DNA of 64,000 bases, taken from NCBI RefSeq assembly GCF_021513195.1, contig NZ_CP090974.1, forward strand, positions 2,864,001 through 2,928,000, in the 5' to 3' direction. This document shows, in pieces, positions 1 through 10,434 of this stretch (position 1 is its first letter; each line of letters starts with the position of its first letter). The notes under the pieces are model-generated. The model was given only the letters and a program-made list of their open reading frames with translations. It was not told the origin of the DNA and made no database searches. This DNA comes from Shewanella sp. OMA3-2 (GTDB taxonomy: Bacteria; Pseudomonadota; Gammaproteobacteria; Enterobacterales; Shewanellaceae). A program made the translations under genes and the position numbers.

Positions 1-362
1 TCAACGGCTAAGGCAATTTGTTGCTCAAAACATTGCTGTTGCAGTATTTTAGTTTCATCAGCATAGAAATAATCTAAGCCGGTTTCACCAATCGCAATCA
101 CTTTAGGATCGGTAGCAAAACGTCTAATTTGATCAACATCTAAGCCTTCTTTAACATCTAAAGGATGCACCCCTGATGATAAAAAAATATTATCAAACTG
201 CGCAACTTTATCACGCATTTGTTCAAAGCCTTGCTGACGCACATTCACGCACAACAGATAATCAACACCCTGGGCTTTGGCATTATCCATAATAATTTGT
301 AATGAGGCTTGATCAGGTGCCGCTTTTAAACGGTCAAGGTGACAATGTGAATCAATTAGCAT
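1..362 (-). CDS. tatD: TatD-family metal-dependent deoxyribonuclease (3' end cut by window edge)
   Basis: Partial gene: about 120 N-terminal residues are present and the remainder lies beyond base 1. The protein starts MLIDSHCHLD, the metal-binding HxH motif of the TatD/YcfH hydrolase family. Further on it has SSGVHPLD and IGETGLDYFY, both conserved in the family and supplying metal ligands. The family are TIM-barrel, divalent-metal 3'-5' exonucleases or deoxyribonucleases in the cytoplasm. The ATG at 362 is chosen because the signature begins directly at the N-terminus. It is the last visible gene of the minus-strand holB cluster, 45 bp after the PilZ gene; E. coli ycfH is likewise beside holB. 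The exact paralogue (YcfH versus TatD) is inferred from this position. Confidence 0.9.
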   Translation of the reverse strand, partial: MLIDSHCHLDRLKAAPDQASLQIIMDNAKAQGVDYLLCVNVRQQGFEQMRDKVAQFDNIFLSSGVHPLDVKEGLDVDQIRRFATDPKVIAIGETGLDYFYADETKILQQQCFEQQIALAV

Positions 363-407
363 AATAACAGACAAGGATTAGATAAATGAGATGCAGAGGA
401 TACCGAG

Positions 408-734
408 CTACATGGTACAGGTCAAATCACCTGACGATAATTCTTGTGCTAATAACTTTTCAATATGGTGTTTATGGCTTTCAGGATCGGTTCTAATTTT
501 AATACCAATACCTGCGGGTCTTCCACCTGAGGCACCAATAGGATTAATCCATACCACAGAGCCTTTAAATTCATTAATTTGGCTGGTGTTAGGTAAGCGA
601 TAAGCAATGGTGAGCTCTTGACCTAAGAAATGGCTTTCTGTGGTTGCTACAAATAATCCCGCCGGTTTAATAAACGGCATATAGGCACGATATAGCTGAT
701 GCAAAGTATCGTAATTAACCACCAAATCGACCAT
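408..734 (-). CDS. PilZ-domain protein next to holB
   Basis: A 108-residue protein that is essentially a single PilZ domain, with a central FVATTESHFLGQEL-type segment followed by the strand GSVVWINPIG. PilZ domains often bind cyclic di-GMP through an N-terminal RxxxR and a D/NxSxxG motif. I do not see a clear RxxxR here, so this may be a non-binding PilZ of the type IV pilus kind. A small PilZ gene between holB and tatD is a common arrangement in Pseudomonas- and Shewanella-type genomes, where PilZ itself is needed for type IV pilus assembly. A pilus role is inferred from that context. Confidence 0.82.
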   Translation of the reverse strand: MVDLVVNYDTLHQLYRAYMPFIKPAGLFVATTESHFLGQELTIAYRLPNTSQINEFKGSVVWINPIGASGGRPAGIGIKIRTDPESHKHHIEKLLAQELSSGDLTCTM

Positions 735-797
735 ATTATCTCTTAATTCTCTTATAAAATGATGTGAATATTATGTTAAGCGGTTTCAAAATAGCAC

Positions 798-1757
798 TTA
801 GCTTAATGCTAGCACGTGTCTGAATTTTAAAACATAATTTTGACATAAAGCTTGTGTGTTTACATTCGCCATTGTAGCCAATTTATGGGTCATGTGCATA
901 ACATCACCGGCTAATTCAATCACTTTGGATTGAATTAATGGATTTAACTTATTACTTTTTAACACATATTGCCTTAAGTACAAATATAAAACCTTCAAAG
1001 CATCTATTATTTGCATATCAGTTAACTTTAACAAGCTGTTTTGTAAGTGACCCGACTGTAAACTTGCGGACCAATCTTGTCGATATTCTAACAATTGTGG
1101 GTAATGTTTTGACTGTAGACTCGCGGCTAACTTTAACGGGCCACCCACCACGCCTAAACACCAGGTCACGTCATGTCGTTGCCCTTGGGCATTGGCACTT
1201 GGTAATAAATCCTGCGCGTCAAGCCAATCTGTAATCTGTAATTTAGTCGGTTGAGTAAAAGCAATTTTTTGGCAACGACTTGTAATGGTTGGTAATAAGC
1301 TCGCTGGAGTATCTGTTTGTAATAATAATAGTGTATTAGCGCCTGGTTCCTCTAAGGTTTTAAGCAGGGCGTTGGCCGCGGCAATGTTCATTCGCTCACT
1401 TTGCTCTATTACAGCGACACGTGCCCCTGATTGCTGAGCGGTATGCAGTAATGATTGACATAACTCACGTACTTGATCGACTTTGATTTGATTACCATCA
1501 CTGCGAACCCAATGTAAATCAGGATGATTACCTGATTTACATAACAGACAGGTTTTACATCTGCCACAGGCACCCTCTGGGGTTTTGTCGATACATAAGG
1601 CCATCTGAGCCATTTCAGTAGCCAGCGCTATGCCGCCTAACGCCATATCGACAGGAATAAGTTGAGCATGACTATGTTGATTTTGGTAACACAACTTAGC
1701 GAACCGCTCAAATGGAGTGGCCAACCAGGGCAGTTGTTTCAAAGTATAGTCTGTCAT
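798..1757 (-). CDS. holB: DNA polymerase III subunit delta'
   Basis: Clamp-loader subunit, 319 aa, close to the E. coli length (334). It carries the Zn-binding cysteine cluster near residues 64-73 (CGRC and CLLC), the helix AAANALLKTLEEP near residue 125, and the SRC arginine-finger motif TSRCQK near 160. As in other delta' subunits, the P-loop position has no functional GKT sequence, so it does not hydrolyse ATP itself. With tau/gamma and delta it opens and loads the beta sliding clamp. The gene lies 32 bp downstream of tmk and 63 bp before the PilZ gene, all on the same strand and probably one operon. Confidence 0.95.
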   Translation of the reverse strand: MTDYTLKQLPWLATPFERFAKLCYQNQHSHAQLIPVDMALGGIALATEMAQMALCIDKTPEGACGRCKTCLLCKSGNHPDLHWVRSDGNQIKVDQVRELCQSLLHTAQQSGARVAVIEQSERMNIAAANALLKTLEEPGANTLLLLQTDTPASLLPTITSRCQKIAFTQPTKLQITDWLDAQDLLPSANAQGQRHDVTWCLGVVGGPLKLAASLQSKHYPQLLEYRQDWSASLQSGHLQNSLLKLTDMQIIDALKVLYLYLRQYVLKSNKLNPLIQSKVIELAGDVMHMTHKLATMANVNTQALCQNYVLKFRHVLALS

Positions 1758-1789
1758 CTTGTTACCTGTATATCAGCGATGGCTTAAGG

Positions 1790-2428
1790 CTATTTTACCG
1801 CTAACAATCTATTAGTTAATTGACTGCGAATATCTTGATGTACTTTGTCGATAGACTGACTTGCATCAATAACAATAATTGACTCATCTTCGGCGGCAAA
1901 AGCTAAAAACGTTTCGCGGGCACGTTCAAAAAATGCAATATGTTGTAGCTCTATTCTATCAAGTGCACCACGGGCAGAGGCTCGCTGTAATCCTAAACTG
2001 GGTTCAATATCTAAATACAAAGTTAAGTCGGGTTTAAAACCATGCAAACTCGCATCGCTAATAGCTTTGACTAATGGCATTAAGCCTCTGCCACCACCTT
2101 GGTATGCTAGGGATGATAAATTATGACGGTCACCTAATACCCACAGCCCCTTGGCTAATGCAGGCTTAATGACATTAGTAATTAACTGGGTACGCGCGGC
2201 GTAAAATAATAAACATTCAGCCTCATCGCATAAGGGATCGTTATCATCGGCAATTTTAACGAGGTCGCGGATTTTTTCAGCCAGTGGTGTGCCACCAGGT
2301 TCACGAGTACACACAGGAGCTTGACCTGTATGTTCAGTAATAATGCTTTGAACTAACGACACGGCACTGGATTTACCAGCGCCCTCTAGGCCCTCGATAA
2401 CAATAAACTGTCCTAAATGTTGACTCAT
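1790..2428 (-). CDS. tmk: Thymidylate kinase
   Basis: Phosphorylates dTMP to dTDP with ATP, an essential step of dTTP supply. The 212 residues begin with the P-loop [10 protein letters not shown] (about residues 12-21). They include the [16 protein letters not shown] segment near residue 97 (DR[YH]-type motif and dTMP-contacting helix) and a lid with RGALDRIE near 153. Length matches the bacterial family (about 210). The start overlaps the mltG stop by 4 bp (ATGA), implying translational coupling. Confidence 0.96.
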   Translation of the reverse strand: MSQHLGQFIVIEGLEGAGKSSAVSLVQSIITEHTGQAPVCTREPGGTPLAEKIRDLVKIADDNDPLCDEAECLLFYAARTQLITNVIKPALAKGLWVLGDRHNLSSLAYQGGGRGLMPLVKAISDASLHGFKPDLTLYLDIEPSLGLQRASARGALDRIELQHIAFFERARETFLAFAAEDESIIVIDASQSIDKVHQDIRSQLTNRLLAVK

Positions 2429-3444
2429 TTTTTCTTTCTCTGATATTCGTTTACAGCACGATTATGTTCTTTATAGGTCGATGAAAAAATATGACTGCCA
2501 TCATTTTTTGATACAAAAAACAGATAGTTTACTTTGGCTGGGTTTGCTGCTGCGTATAAAGACGCTTTGCTGGGTGCCGCTATCGGTGTTGGCGGTAACC
2601 CATCTATTCGATAAGTGTTAAAAGCGGTTTTTTCTAATATGTCTTTCTTCCTAATATTGCCTTTATATCTGTCGCCCATACCATAAATAATGGTGGGATC
2701 AGTTTGTAAACGCATGCCTTTCTTTAAGCGATTATTAAATACTGCACTGACCCAATGACGCTCTTCATCTTTAGCGGTTTCTTTTTCAATAATTGAAGCG
2801 ATAATAAGCAGTTCATAGGGCGAGTTTAATTTTAAATCGGGATCACGCTGCTCCCAAGCTTGCGCCAAATGAGTTTGCATCATTAAGTAACTGCGTTGCA
2901 TCATAGCGAATAACGTTTCATCTACGCGATAATGATACGTCTCAGGAAAAAACTTCCCCTCAGGTAACCCTGTAGTATCACCATTGGCTTCAAGGACTTT
3001 AATGAACACATTTTCATCATATTGCATGTGTTCTAACCCCTGTAAAACAGGTATCCATTCCTTGATGGTTTTACCTTCAACAAATGTTACTGAAAATACC
3101 ATTTCTTGGCCTAATCTCAGTCGGTTGATAAAATCCACTAACCTATCACCGGGTACCATTTGATAAAGCCCCGCTTTAATATCGCCTAAGTAAGGCTCAA
3201 GTTTGACTAGAAAGCGTACTTTCCAGCTTTCAGTAATAATGCCTTGTTGTTCTAATTCTTGGGTTAGCTTGAGTAAAGATGTGCCTGGGGCTACGGTAAT
3301 AGTTGTCGACTCAGTCAAGGTTAGTGGCTGATTTTTGTATTGCAAAATATCTTTTGCATACCAATAACTCACTAAACATATAATGGTCAAAAGTGGGATT
3401 AAACTGGCTAACAGTCGTGTTATTATTGTTGTTTTCATAGACAT
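2425..3444 (-). CDS. mltG: Endolytic murein transglycosylase (YceG-like)
   Basis: Membrane-anchored lytic transglycosylase that cuts nascent glycan strands and is thought to set their length. The 339 residues have one N-terminal membrane segment (about 9-29), a LysM-like region, and the catalytic domain with the conserved [11 protein letters not shown] motif whose Glu is the catalytic acid, then [14 protein letters not shown] and [11 protein letters not shown] near the C-terminus. Length equals E. coli MltG (340). It lies between the broken pabC and tmk, the same order as E. coli pabC-yceG-tmk-holB. Start choice is between ATG 3444 and ATG 3438; only two residues differ. Confidence 0.95.
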   Translation of the reverse strand: MSMKTTIITRLLASLIPLLTIICLVSYWYAKDILQYKNQPLTLTESTTITVAPGTSLLKLTQELEQQGIITESWKVRFLVKLEPYLGDIKAGLYQMVPGDRLVDFINRLRLGQEMVFSVTFVEGKTIKEWIPVLQGLEHMQYDENVFIKVLEANGDTTGLPEGKFFPETYHYRVDETLFAMMQRSYLMMQTHLAQAWEQRDPDLKLNSPYELLIIASIIEKETAKDEERHWVSAVFNNRLKKGMRLQTDPTIIYGMGDRYKGNIRKKDILEKTAFNTYRIDGLPPTPIAAPSKASLYAAANPAKVNYLFFVSKNDGSHIFSSTYKEHNRAVNEYQRKKK

Positions 3445-3485
3445 CTAATTAGGTGAATGATTTTTGTTGGTACAAATAAAGTACC

Positions 3486-4318
3486 TTAGCTTAATAGTGT
3501 TTGTAACTGCTGTGCAATAGCTTGCGTGTGAGACCATGGCTGATAGCTGCTTTTATCGACTTGTATCACATCAATCACGCCTAGCAAACTATTACTCATC
3601 ATAATCGCATCAGCCATAAATACATCATCAATTTTTAGCTCAGTCACATGAACCGCAATGCCGTGCGTTAGGATGGCTTCAATCACAGCTTCACGCATAA
3701 CACCGCTCACCCCAGCTTGATTAATTGCGGGGTAAATACTTGATTATTTTTGACTATAAAGATATTCGCCATTGAGGCTTCAATCAAATATCCTTGGGTA
3801 TCATAGACTAACCAATCATCAAATTCACTTGGTAGTGAGTGTGATTTAATCAGCACTTGCTCTAACCGATTTAGGTGTTTAATACCCGCTAAAAGCGGTT
3901 GACGAGCTAAAGTGACAGGTGATGTTGCTAAAGCAACGCCCTCTTGTTGCCAAGACTGATAATGTGCAGGTATCTCATGTACTGAGGTTATTTCAGTCAC
4001 TATTGCGGCTTCAGGGGCTTGATAACCACGTCCACCAACCCCTCGGGTCAGCAATAATTTGATACACGCATTGGGATAAGTGCTAGCAAGATAAATTAAA
4101 TGATGACGTAATTGACTAGAAGCAAACCAATTAAGGTTGAGCCGTTTACAGCCTTGCTCAAGTCTCGATAAATGTAAATCTAACAACATAATGCCAGCTT
4201 TGGCAGCGGAACTCGGATAGGTTCGCATAGTTGCAAACAGACCATCGCCATAGGCTAGACCGCGGTCAAATGGGCTCACATTTGCCATGTGTTGTTGATT
4301 TACCCATACTTGCGTCAT
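3486..4318 (-). pseudogene. pabC: Aminodeoxychorismate lyase, interrupted by a one-base frameshift
   Basis: PLP-dependent lyase that converts 4-amino-4-deoxychorismate to p-aminobenzoate plus pyruvate for folate synthesis. The frame from 4318 gives 203 residues with RGLAYGDGLFATMRTY, the PLP-lysine segment AGIKHLNRLEQ and the family end motif VFTPQL, then runs out of frame to a TGA at 3707-3709. The rest of the fold (SGVMREAVIEAIL onward, 74 residues) continues in the -1 frame to 3486. Restoring one base near 3720-3725 would give TPQLNQAGVSGVMR, matching E. coli TPDLSRCGVNGVMR in length and pattern. The downstream part has a GTG at 3710 overlapping the TGA, so a coupled split product is conceivable. 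Sequencing error is the main alternative. The start overlaps the dcd stop by 4 bp. Confidence 0.85.
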
Positions 4319-4908
4319 TTATCGTCCTGACTTATCCGACTGGCTACGGCATCTTGTTGGTTGTTATATTTTGCACTTTTACGCTTATTATATGGCCGAG
4401 CCACTGGGCCACTTAAACGCTCAAAATTTAACGCGCCAATGGTCATGCCTGGACGAAGCGCCAATGGCAACTTACCACTGTTAAAAAACTCCAATACTAT
4501 TTTGCCTTGCCAACCGGGATCGATTCGATGTGCGGTAACGTGTACCATTAACCCTAATCGGGCTAATGATGATCGACCATCTAACCAACCAACAATATTG
4601 GCTGGCAAAGTAACAGTTTCAAGGGTCACCGCTAAAGCTAACTCACCAGGATGGAGAAAAAATGCTTCACCGTCAGCAATATTAATTTTATCGCCCATCA
4701 CTTTATCTAATGCAAGTTGCATTTCGGCAGCAGGACCGCTTAAGTCAATATAAGGAGCGGTATGATCTTGAAATACTCTAAATTGACTACCAAGGCGTAC
4801 GTCAACACTGACACCTGAAATAGCTTCAACTGGAGGTCTTGGGTCAATAATAATCAACCCGTCATCTAAGCTTTGTTCTATTTCAATATCGGTTAAACGC
4901 ATTTTCAC
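4315..4908 (-). CDS. dcd: dCTP deaminase
   Basis: Deaminates dCTP to dUTP, feeding dTMP synthesis. The 197 residues have the trimeric dUTPase/Dcd fold: RLGSQFRVF near residue 40, the nucleotide-binding [13 protein letters not shown] near 108-120, [21 protein letters not shown] with the catalytic Glu near 138, and a C-terminal RPYNKR(K) tail. E. coli Dcd is 193 aa. It sits 41 bp after udk and overlaps pabC, giving a run of pyrimidine nucleotide genes (udk, dcd, tmk) in one orientation. Confidence 0.96.
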   Translation of the reverse strand: MKMRLTDIEIEQSLDDGLIIIDPRPPVEAISGVSVDVRLGSQFRVFQDHTAPYIDLSGPAAEMQLALDKVMGDKINIADGEAFFLHPGELALAVTLETVTLPANIVGWLDGRSSLARLGLMVHVTAHRIDPGWQGKIVLEFFNSGKLPLALRPGMTIGALNFERLSGPVARPYNKRKSAKYNNQQDAVASRISQDDK

Positions 4909-4949
4909 AAACCTTAAATAAGTTATTGAGCCTTTAAAAATGAGTGATT

Positions 4950-5588
4950 TTACTTCGCTAACAAGTGTTGGATACGTGCTTTTAATATATCGGTTGCAAT
5001 ACGATTTTTACCGCCACGGGGCACAATGATATCGGCATATTGTTTCGATGGCTCAATGAACTGTAAAAACATCGGACGCACTGTTTTTTTATACTGTGAA
5101 ATAACCGACTCCATTGTTCTACCACGCTCAGCCACATCTCGGGTTAATCGACGTAGAAAACAGATGTCTAGTGGAGTATCCATAAACACACTGGCATCCA
5201 TGAGATCACGTAACTTAGGATCGGTTAATAGCAAGATACCTTCTAGAATAATGACTTTTTTAGGTTGCATCTCTAACGTTTCAGTCATACGGGTATGTTC
5301 GGTATAACTGTAGCGTGGAATGTTAACAGCCTCACCGCGTTTCAATGTTTCTAAATGGCTAGCAAGCAGTTGATGGTCAAGTGCTTTAGGGTGGTCATAG
5401 TTGGTTTGAACCCGCTCACCCATAGTCAAATGAGATTGATCACGATAATAAGCATCTTCATTGATAACGCCTATTTGATTAGTACCGAGATCACGGCAAA
5501 GCTCTTGAAAAATAGTATTCGCAATTAAGCTTTTACCTGATGCAGATGCACCAGCAATACCAATAATGACACACTGTGGAGAATTCAT
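4950..5588 (-). CDS. udk: Uridine/cytidine kinase
   Basis: Pyrimidine salvage enzyme that phosphorylates uridine and cytidine to UMP and CMP. The 212 residues open with [16 protein letters not shown] (P-loop about 11-20), followed by [40 protein letters not shown] and [15 protein letters not shown], all typical of Udk. The length matches E. coli Udk (213). Downstream of apbC by 9 bp and probably co-transcribed with it, an arrangement also found in Vibrio and Shewanella. Confidence 0.96.
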   Translation of the reverse strand: MNSPQCVIIGIAGASASGKSLIANTIFQELCRDLGTNQIGVINEDAYYRDQSHLTMGERVQTNYDHPKALDHQLLASHLETLKRGEAVNIPRYSYTEHTRMTETLEMQPKKVIILEGILLLTDPKLRDLMDASVFMDTPLDICFLRRLTRDVAERGRTMESVISQYKKTVRPMFLQFIEPSKQYADIIVPRGGKNRIATDILKARIQHLLAK

Positions 5589-5597
5589 GCTTTGACC

Positions 5598-6719
5598 TTA
5601 CTCGTCGTCCGATATACTAATAGAAACAGTTGATTTAACTTGTTGTAATGCTAATTGCGCACCTAACTTGCGAGCAATCTCACGATAAATACCAGACACT
5701 TCAGATTCAGGTTCGGTGACCACGCTAGGCGCACCATTATCCATCGATTCACGAATATTAATATTCAGTGGCAACGCTCCTAATAATGGCACATTGTAGC
5801 GCTCAGCAATTTTACTGCCGCCATGGGTACCAAATGGGTGCTCTTTATGGCCACATTCTGGGCATAAATGGAAACTCATGTTCTCTACAATACCAAGTAC
5901 CGGGATTTGTACTTTATTGAACATGGTAATGCCTTTTTGTGCATCAGCTAAGGCAATATCTTGCGGCGTAGTGACAATGACGGCACCACTGACTGGAAAT
6001 TTTTGCGATAGAGTTAATTGAATATCACCTGTGCCTGGTGGCATATCTATGATCAAATAGTCCAATTCTGGCCACTGGGTTTCATTCATTAATTGCACTA
6101 ATGCACCTGCGGCCATGGGGCCACGCCATACTGCGGCCTCACCATCACCTAACATAAAGCCAATAGATTGTGCTGCAATACCATGAGCTGATGCAGCTGT
6201 CATCATTTTGCCGTCTGGGCTTTGTGGACGAAAATTTGGAATACCTAACATAAGCGGAATAGATGGGCCATATATGTCGGCATCTAAAATCCCCACTTCC
6301 GCACCTTCAGCTTTTAATGCTAATGCCAAGTTAACTGCCGTAGTTGATTTACCAACGCCGCCCTTACCTGATGCAATCGCAATAACTTGCTTAACATTTT
6401 TAATCGGCTCAACAGAAGTAATAGCAGAATAAGCCCGCGGCTGAAAATCGATTTCACATTCCACTTCATCAATAGCATCTAACACCGCAAGCTTGTTGGT
6501 TATGGCCATTACAGTATCGCGATATTGGGTCATGCACGGATAAGGATAAATCAACCCTAGCTGTAGTCTTTTGCCTTCAATGGCTAATTTAACAACACAA
6601 CCGGCAGACACTAAACCTTGTTTTAAATAAGGGTCTTGATGGGCATCTAAAATAGCCAGCACTGGGGTTAATAATTGTGCATCAAGTTGATAATCAGGAT
6701 AGGAAATAGACAAAAGCAT
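5598..6719 (-). CDS. apbC: Mrp/NBP35-family Fe-S cluster carrier ATPase
   Basis: Scaffold/carrier ATPase for delivering iron-sulphur clusters. The protein is 373 aa from the ATG at 6719, which has GGGAG five bases upstream; a TTG at 6734 would add five residues without a better ribosome site. An N-terminal DUF59-like domain (about 1-90) is followed by the deviant Walker A ASGKGGVGKSTT near residue 118, DADIYGPSIP, and a C-terminal CPEC pair in LCPECGHKEHPFG that binds the bridging cluster. It is the first gene of the minus-strand cluster, divergent from metG, with 151 bp between. Confidence 0.93.
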   Translation of the reverse strand: MLLSISYPDYQLDAQLLTPVLAILDAHQDPYLKQGLVSAGCVVKLAIEGKRLQLGLIYPYPCMTQYRDTVMAITNKLAVLDAIDEVECEIDFQPRAYSAITSVEPIKNVKQVIAIASGKGGVGKSTTAVNLALALKAEGAEVGILDADIYGPSIPLMLGIPNFRPQSPDGKMMTAASAHGIAAQSIGFMLGDGEAAVWRGPMAAGALVQLMNETQWPELDYLIIDMPPGTGDIQLTLSQKFPVSGAVIVTTPQDIALADAQKGITMFNKVQIPVLGIVENMSFHLCPECGHKEHPFGTHGGSKIAERYNVPLLGALPLNINIRESMDNGAPSVVTEPESEVSGIYREIARKLGAQLALQQVKSTVSISISDDE

Positions 6720-6870
6720 GACTCCCGTTGACAAATTTGTGCAAGTGTATCAGAACTTCATAAAATTTTAGTTATTAATACACCTTTTTAGTTCATGTTT
6801 TGGTGAAAAAATTGCATTTTTCAGTTAGTATCTTGGCAATATTTTTAGCGAAATTCGATGTTGAGAAAAA

Positions 6871-8952
6871 ATGACCCAATCACAACGTAAAATTCTGGTT
6901 ACCAGTGCCCTTCCTTATGCTAATGGTCCTATCCACCTAGGCCATATGCTTGAATACATTCAAACAGACATCTGGTCTCGCTATCAAAAGTTGCGCGGAC
7001 ATGAATGTCACTTTATTTGTGCAGACGATGCCCACGGCACGCCTATCATGCTTAAAGCGCAACAACTTGGTATTGAACCAGAAGAAATGATTGCGCAAGT
7101 TCAGCAAGAACATCAACAGGATTTTGCTGATTTCAATATTCAGTTCGACAATTTCCACAGTACCCATAGCCCGGAAAACCGTGAACTGGCCAGTAGCATC
7201 TATTTGAAACTTCGTGACGCTGGCTACATCAAAACAAAAACAATTTCACAATTATTTGATCCTGAAAAGTCGATGTTTTTACCAGACAGATTTGTCAAGG
7301 GGACTTGCCCTAAATGTAAGTCTGAAGACCAATACGGTGATAACTGTGATAACTGTGGTGCAACCTATAGCCCAACTGATTTAATTAATCCTAAATCAGC
7401 AGTATCAGGTGCTACGCCAATCATGAAAGACAGCGAGCATTTCTTCTTCGATCTACCAGCATTTGAAGGCATGTTACACACCTGGCTTAACTCAGGTTCA
7501 TTACAACCTGAAGTGTCTAACAAACTAAAAGAATGGTTTGAGCAAGGCCTGCAACAATGGGACATTTCCCGAGACGCGCCTTATTTTGGTTTTGAAATAC
7601 CTGATGCACCGGGTAAATACTTTTACGTATGGCTAGATGCACCAATTGGTTATATGGGCTCATTCAAAAACTTCTGTGATAAAAACCCTCATGTTAACTT
7701 TGATGATTTTTGGGCAAAAGATTCAACCGCAGAGGTTTATCATTTTATCGGTAAAGATATTGTCAATTTTCACGGTTTATTCTGGCCAGCAATGCTTCAC
7801 GGCGCTAACTATCGCCAACCAACAAGCGTTTATGCCCATGGTTATGTCACGGTTAATGGCGCGAAAATGTCAAAGTCAAAGGGCACCTTTATTAAAGCGC
7901 GCACTTATTTAGACAATTTAGATCCTGAGTTTTTGCGTTACTACTACGCAGCAAAACTGAGCAGTCGCATTGATGACTTAGACTTAAACCTTGAAGATTT
8001 TGCCCAACGTGTGAACTCTGATCTTGTCGGCAAATTGGTTAACCTAGCATCACGTACAGCAGGCTTTATCAGCAAACGTTTTGATGGCAAGTTAGCGACC
8101 ATTGAAGATAACAGCTTAACTGACTTATTTTTAGCCAAACAAGATCAAATTGCTGAGTTTTACGAAACCCGTGAATACGGTAAAGCAATGCGTGAAATTA
8201 TGACATTAGCTGACATAGCCAACGCTTTTGTGGCCGAACAAGCACCTTGGCAGTTAATTAAGCAAGAAGAACAGCAACAACAAGCACATCAAGTGTGTTC
8301 TATTTCATTAAACCTATTCCGCATCTTAGTGACATACTTAAAGCCAGTGTTACCGCGTTTAAGCCAAGATGTAGAAGCGTTTTTACAGGTAGAATTAACT
8401 TGGGAAAGCTTAGATAGAGATATGGCTAACCATGAAATCGTACCCTTTAAAGCGATGATGCAACGTGTCGATTTAGACAAAGTCGCTGCTATGGTTGATG
8501 CCTCTAAAGACAACTTACAAGTGACTCAACCCCTGGTTGAAGCCAAAGCTCAAAAGGCAACTAAAGCAGATAAAGCACCTGCAAAAGTCAGCACTGGTAA
8601 TCCGTTACAAGATGATCCAATCAGTGCCACGATTGAGTTTGACGACTTTGCAAAATTAGATTTACGTATTGCCCGTATTGCTAAAGCGGAACATGTGCCT
8701 GAAGCTGACAAATTGCTCAAACTTGAGCTGGATTTAGGCGGCGAGACCAAGCAAGTGTTTGCCGGAATAAAGTCCGCTTACGCACCAGAAGATTTAGTGG
8801 GTAAATTGACTGTTATGGTTGCCAACCTAGCACCACGAAAAATGCGTTTTGGCATGTCTGAAGGCATGGTATTAGCTGCTGGTCCTGGTGGTGATGAGTT
8901 ATGGATCCTTGAGCCCCACGAAGGTGCTCAACCTGGAATGCGAGTAAAATAA
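6871..8952 (+). CDS. metG: Methionyl-tRNA synthetase
   Basis: Charges tRNA-Met, 693 aa. Visible are the class I HIGH-type motif PIHLGHM (about 19-25), the zinc-binding knuckles [17 protein letters not shown] (about 146-162), KMSKSKGTF near 333, and a C-terminal tRNA-binding EMAP/Trbp111 domain (about 590-693, [14 protein letters not shown]) that dimerises the enzyme. A Lys/Ala/Gln-rich linker (about 555-585) joins the two. Slightly longer than the E. coli enzyme (677). Transcribed alone, ending at a strong terminator at 9045-9075. Confidence 0.97.
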   Translation: MTQSQRKILVTSALPYANGPIHLGHMLEYIQTDIWSRYQKLRGHECHFICADDAHGTPIMLKAQQLGIEPEEMIAQVQQEHQQDFADFNIQFDNFHSTHSPENRELASSIYLKLRDAGYIKTKTISQLFDPEKSMFLPDRFVKGTCPKCKSEDQYGDNCDNCGATYSPTDLINPKSAVSGATPIMKDSEHFFFDLPAFEGMLHTWLNSGSLQPEVSNKLKEWFEQGLQQWDISRDAPYFGFEIPDAPGKYFYVWLDAPIGYMGSFKNFCDKNPHVNFDDFWAKDSTAEVYHFIGKDIVNFHGLFWPAMLHGANYRQPTSVYAHGYVTVNGAKMSKSKGTFIKARTYLDNLDPEFLRYYYAAKLSSRIDDLDLNLEDFAQRVNSDLVGKLVNLASRTAGFISKRFDGKLATIEDNSLTDLFLAKQDQIAEFYETREYGKAMREIMTLADIANAFVAEQAPWQLIKQEEQQQQAHQVCSISLNLFRILVTYLKPVLPRLSQDVEAFLQVELTWESLDRDMANHEIVPFKAMMQRVDLDKVAAMVDASKDNLQVTQPLVEAKAQKATKADKAPAKVSTGNPLQDDPISATIEFDDFAKLDLRIARIAKAEHVPEADKLLKLELDLGGETKQVFAGIKSAYAPEDLVGKLTVMVANLAPRKMRFGMSEGMVLAAGPGGDELWILEPHEGAQPGMRVK

Positions 8953-9044
8953 TCGCTGCATATACTTATTACTATGATAATAACCCGCTATTCATGGGTG
9001 AAGCATAAGTTAGTAATGCACAATAAATAATGGTTATGCCATTT

Positions 9045-9075
9045 AAAGCCAGAAGTGTTCGCTTCTGGCTTTTTT
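9045..9075 (+). terminator. Rho-independent terminator of metG
   Basis: An 11-bp perfect stem (AAAGCCAGAAG pairing with CTTCTGGCTTT) with a six-base loop is followed by a T run. It lies 92 bp after the metG stop and separates metG from the his leader. Confidence 0.9.
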
Positions 9076-9288
9076 GTGTGTTTTTTCAACACAAAGTCAT
9101 TAGGTTATAAGTTATTGCCATAAAATGTGTAAATTAATTACCATTTTTGTTTATTCGCTATTGCAAACAACAGTAATAGCGGTTAAGTTTTAAGGCATAG
9201 AAGTTTACGGGCGTATGCACGGTAACTTCAGCAGAATTTATAAGATAACCATTTGGGTATCTGTATCAACTTTATTAAGAGACAAACA

Positions 9289-9339
9289 ATGATGTTCATC
9301 CAAGCAACTACAAACCACCATCACCACCATATGCGGTAG
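9289..9339 (+). CDS. hisL: his operon leader peptide
   Basis: A 16-codon reading frame encoding MMFIQATTNHHHHHMR with five consecutive His codons (CAC/CAT, 9316-9330), ending at TAG 9337. It is followed by mutually exclusive hairpins and a terminator before hisG. This is the classical his attenuation layout: ribosome stalling at the His codons when charged tRNA-His is low favours antitermination. The tandem ATG leaves the exact first codon open (9289 or 9292). The E. coli leader has seven His codons. Confidence 0.93.
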   Translation: MMFIQATTNHHHHHMR

Positions 9340-9352
9340 CCTTCGGATGCTT

Positions 9353-9426
9353 ACTGCCGAGGGTTTATTTCCCTTCCGGCGGTGAAACTATCACAAACCC
9401 CTGGAAGCAATTTCAGGGGTTTTTTG
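9353..9426 (+). promoter_or_regulatory. his operon transcription attenuator
   Basis: Three competing structures are visible. The first is a leader hairpin ACTGCCG-AGGG (9353-9363) with CCCT-TC-CGGCGGT (9371-9383). The second is the terminator AAACCCCTG (9395-9403) with CAGGGGTTT (9414-9422), followed by a T run. The third is an alternative pairing of CCGAGGGTTT (9357-9366) with AAACCCCTGG (9395-9404), with one mismatch and one G-U. It takes strands from both of the other two and would prevent the terminator. Stalling at the hisL His codons is expected to favour the alternative pairing. Confidence 0.88.
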
Positions 9427-9529
9427 TTTTTTTAAGTTTATGTTTTTATTTTTACTGAATATTTTTATTTCTAACTAATTGTTTTTATATTTTAAATTTT
9501 ATTTCAACTTTAATTAATGGGTACATATC

Positions 9530-10429
9530 ATGACTGAATCAAACCGCTTACGCATCGCCATTCAAAAATCTGGTCGCTTATCTAAAGAGTCACAACAATT
9601 GCTAAAAAGCTGTGGGGTGAAATTTAATGTCAATGAGCAGCGCCTTATCGCCCACGCCGACAATATGCCTATCGATCTGCTTCGTGTACGTGATGATGAT
9701 ATTCCGGGCTTAGTGATGGATGGCGTGGTTGACTTAGGTATTATCGGTGAGAATGTTCTAGAAGAAGAACAGTTAGAACGTCAACTAGTCAACAAGCCCG
9801 CTAACTTCACTAAACTACGTGAACTTGATTTTGGCGCCTGTCGCTTATCATTAGCAGTACCTAATGAGTTCAGCTACAAAGATGCAAGCTCATTAGAGGG
9901 CCTGCGTATTGCCACTTCATATCCCAATATTCTGCGCCGTTTTATGCAAGAAAAAGGCATTAGTTACAGCGACTGTATGCTTAAAGGTTCAGTTGAAGTC
10001 GCGCCACGTGCCGGTTTATCTGATGGTATTTGTGACTTAGTGTCTACCGGTGCCACCCTTGAGGCAAATGGCTTATATGAAACTGAAGTTATTTACCGCT
10101 CAATGGCCTGTATTATTCAATCTAACCAAACTCAAACACCTGCAAAGCAAGCGTTAATCGACAAAATACTGTCACGAGTTAATGGTGTTATTCGCGCTCG
10201 CGAGAGCAAGTACATCTTGTTACACGCTCCAACAGCCACTTTAGATCAAATTGTTGCTTTATTACCAGGTGCAGAAAACCCAACAGTATTACCGCTTAAT
10301 GATGATTCAAATCGTGTTGCTGTGCATGCTGTTAGCTCAGAAGACTTATTCTGGGACACAATGGAGCAGTTAACAGCCTTAGGTGCCACCTCTATTTTAG
10401 TGATGCCAATTGAAAAAATGATGGGGTAA
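9530..10429 (+). CDS. hisG: ATP phosphoribosyltransferase (long form)
   Basis: First step of histidine synthesis, joining ATP and PRPP to phosphoribosyl-ATP. The 299 residues match E. coli HisG exactly in length. The N-terminus has [11 protein letters not shown], then [11 protein letters not shown] and the PRPP-binding loop [14 protein letters not shown] near residue 169. The C-terminal ACT-like regulatory domain (about 225-299), which binds histidine for feedback inhibition, ends in [11 protein letters not shown]. First structural gene of the operon, 104 bp after the attenuator and 5 bp before hisD. The ribosome site is weak (GGG at 9519-9521). Confidence 0.97.
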   Translation: MTESNRLRIAIQKSGRLSKESQQLLKSCGVKFNVNEQRLIAHADNMPIDLLRVRDDDIPGLVMDGVVDLGIIGENVLEEEQLERQLVNKPANFTKLRELDFGACRLSLAVPNEFSYKDASSLEGLRIATSYPNILRRFMQEKGISYSDCMLKGSVEVAPRAGLSDGICDLVSTGATLEANGLYETEVIYRSMACIIQSNQTQTPAKQALIDKILSRVNGVIRARESKYILLHAPTATLDQIVALLPGAENPTVLPLNDDSNRVAVHAVSSEDLFWDTMEQLTALGATSILVMPIEKMMG

Positions 10430-10434
10430 TACCG

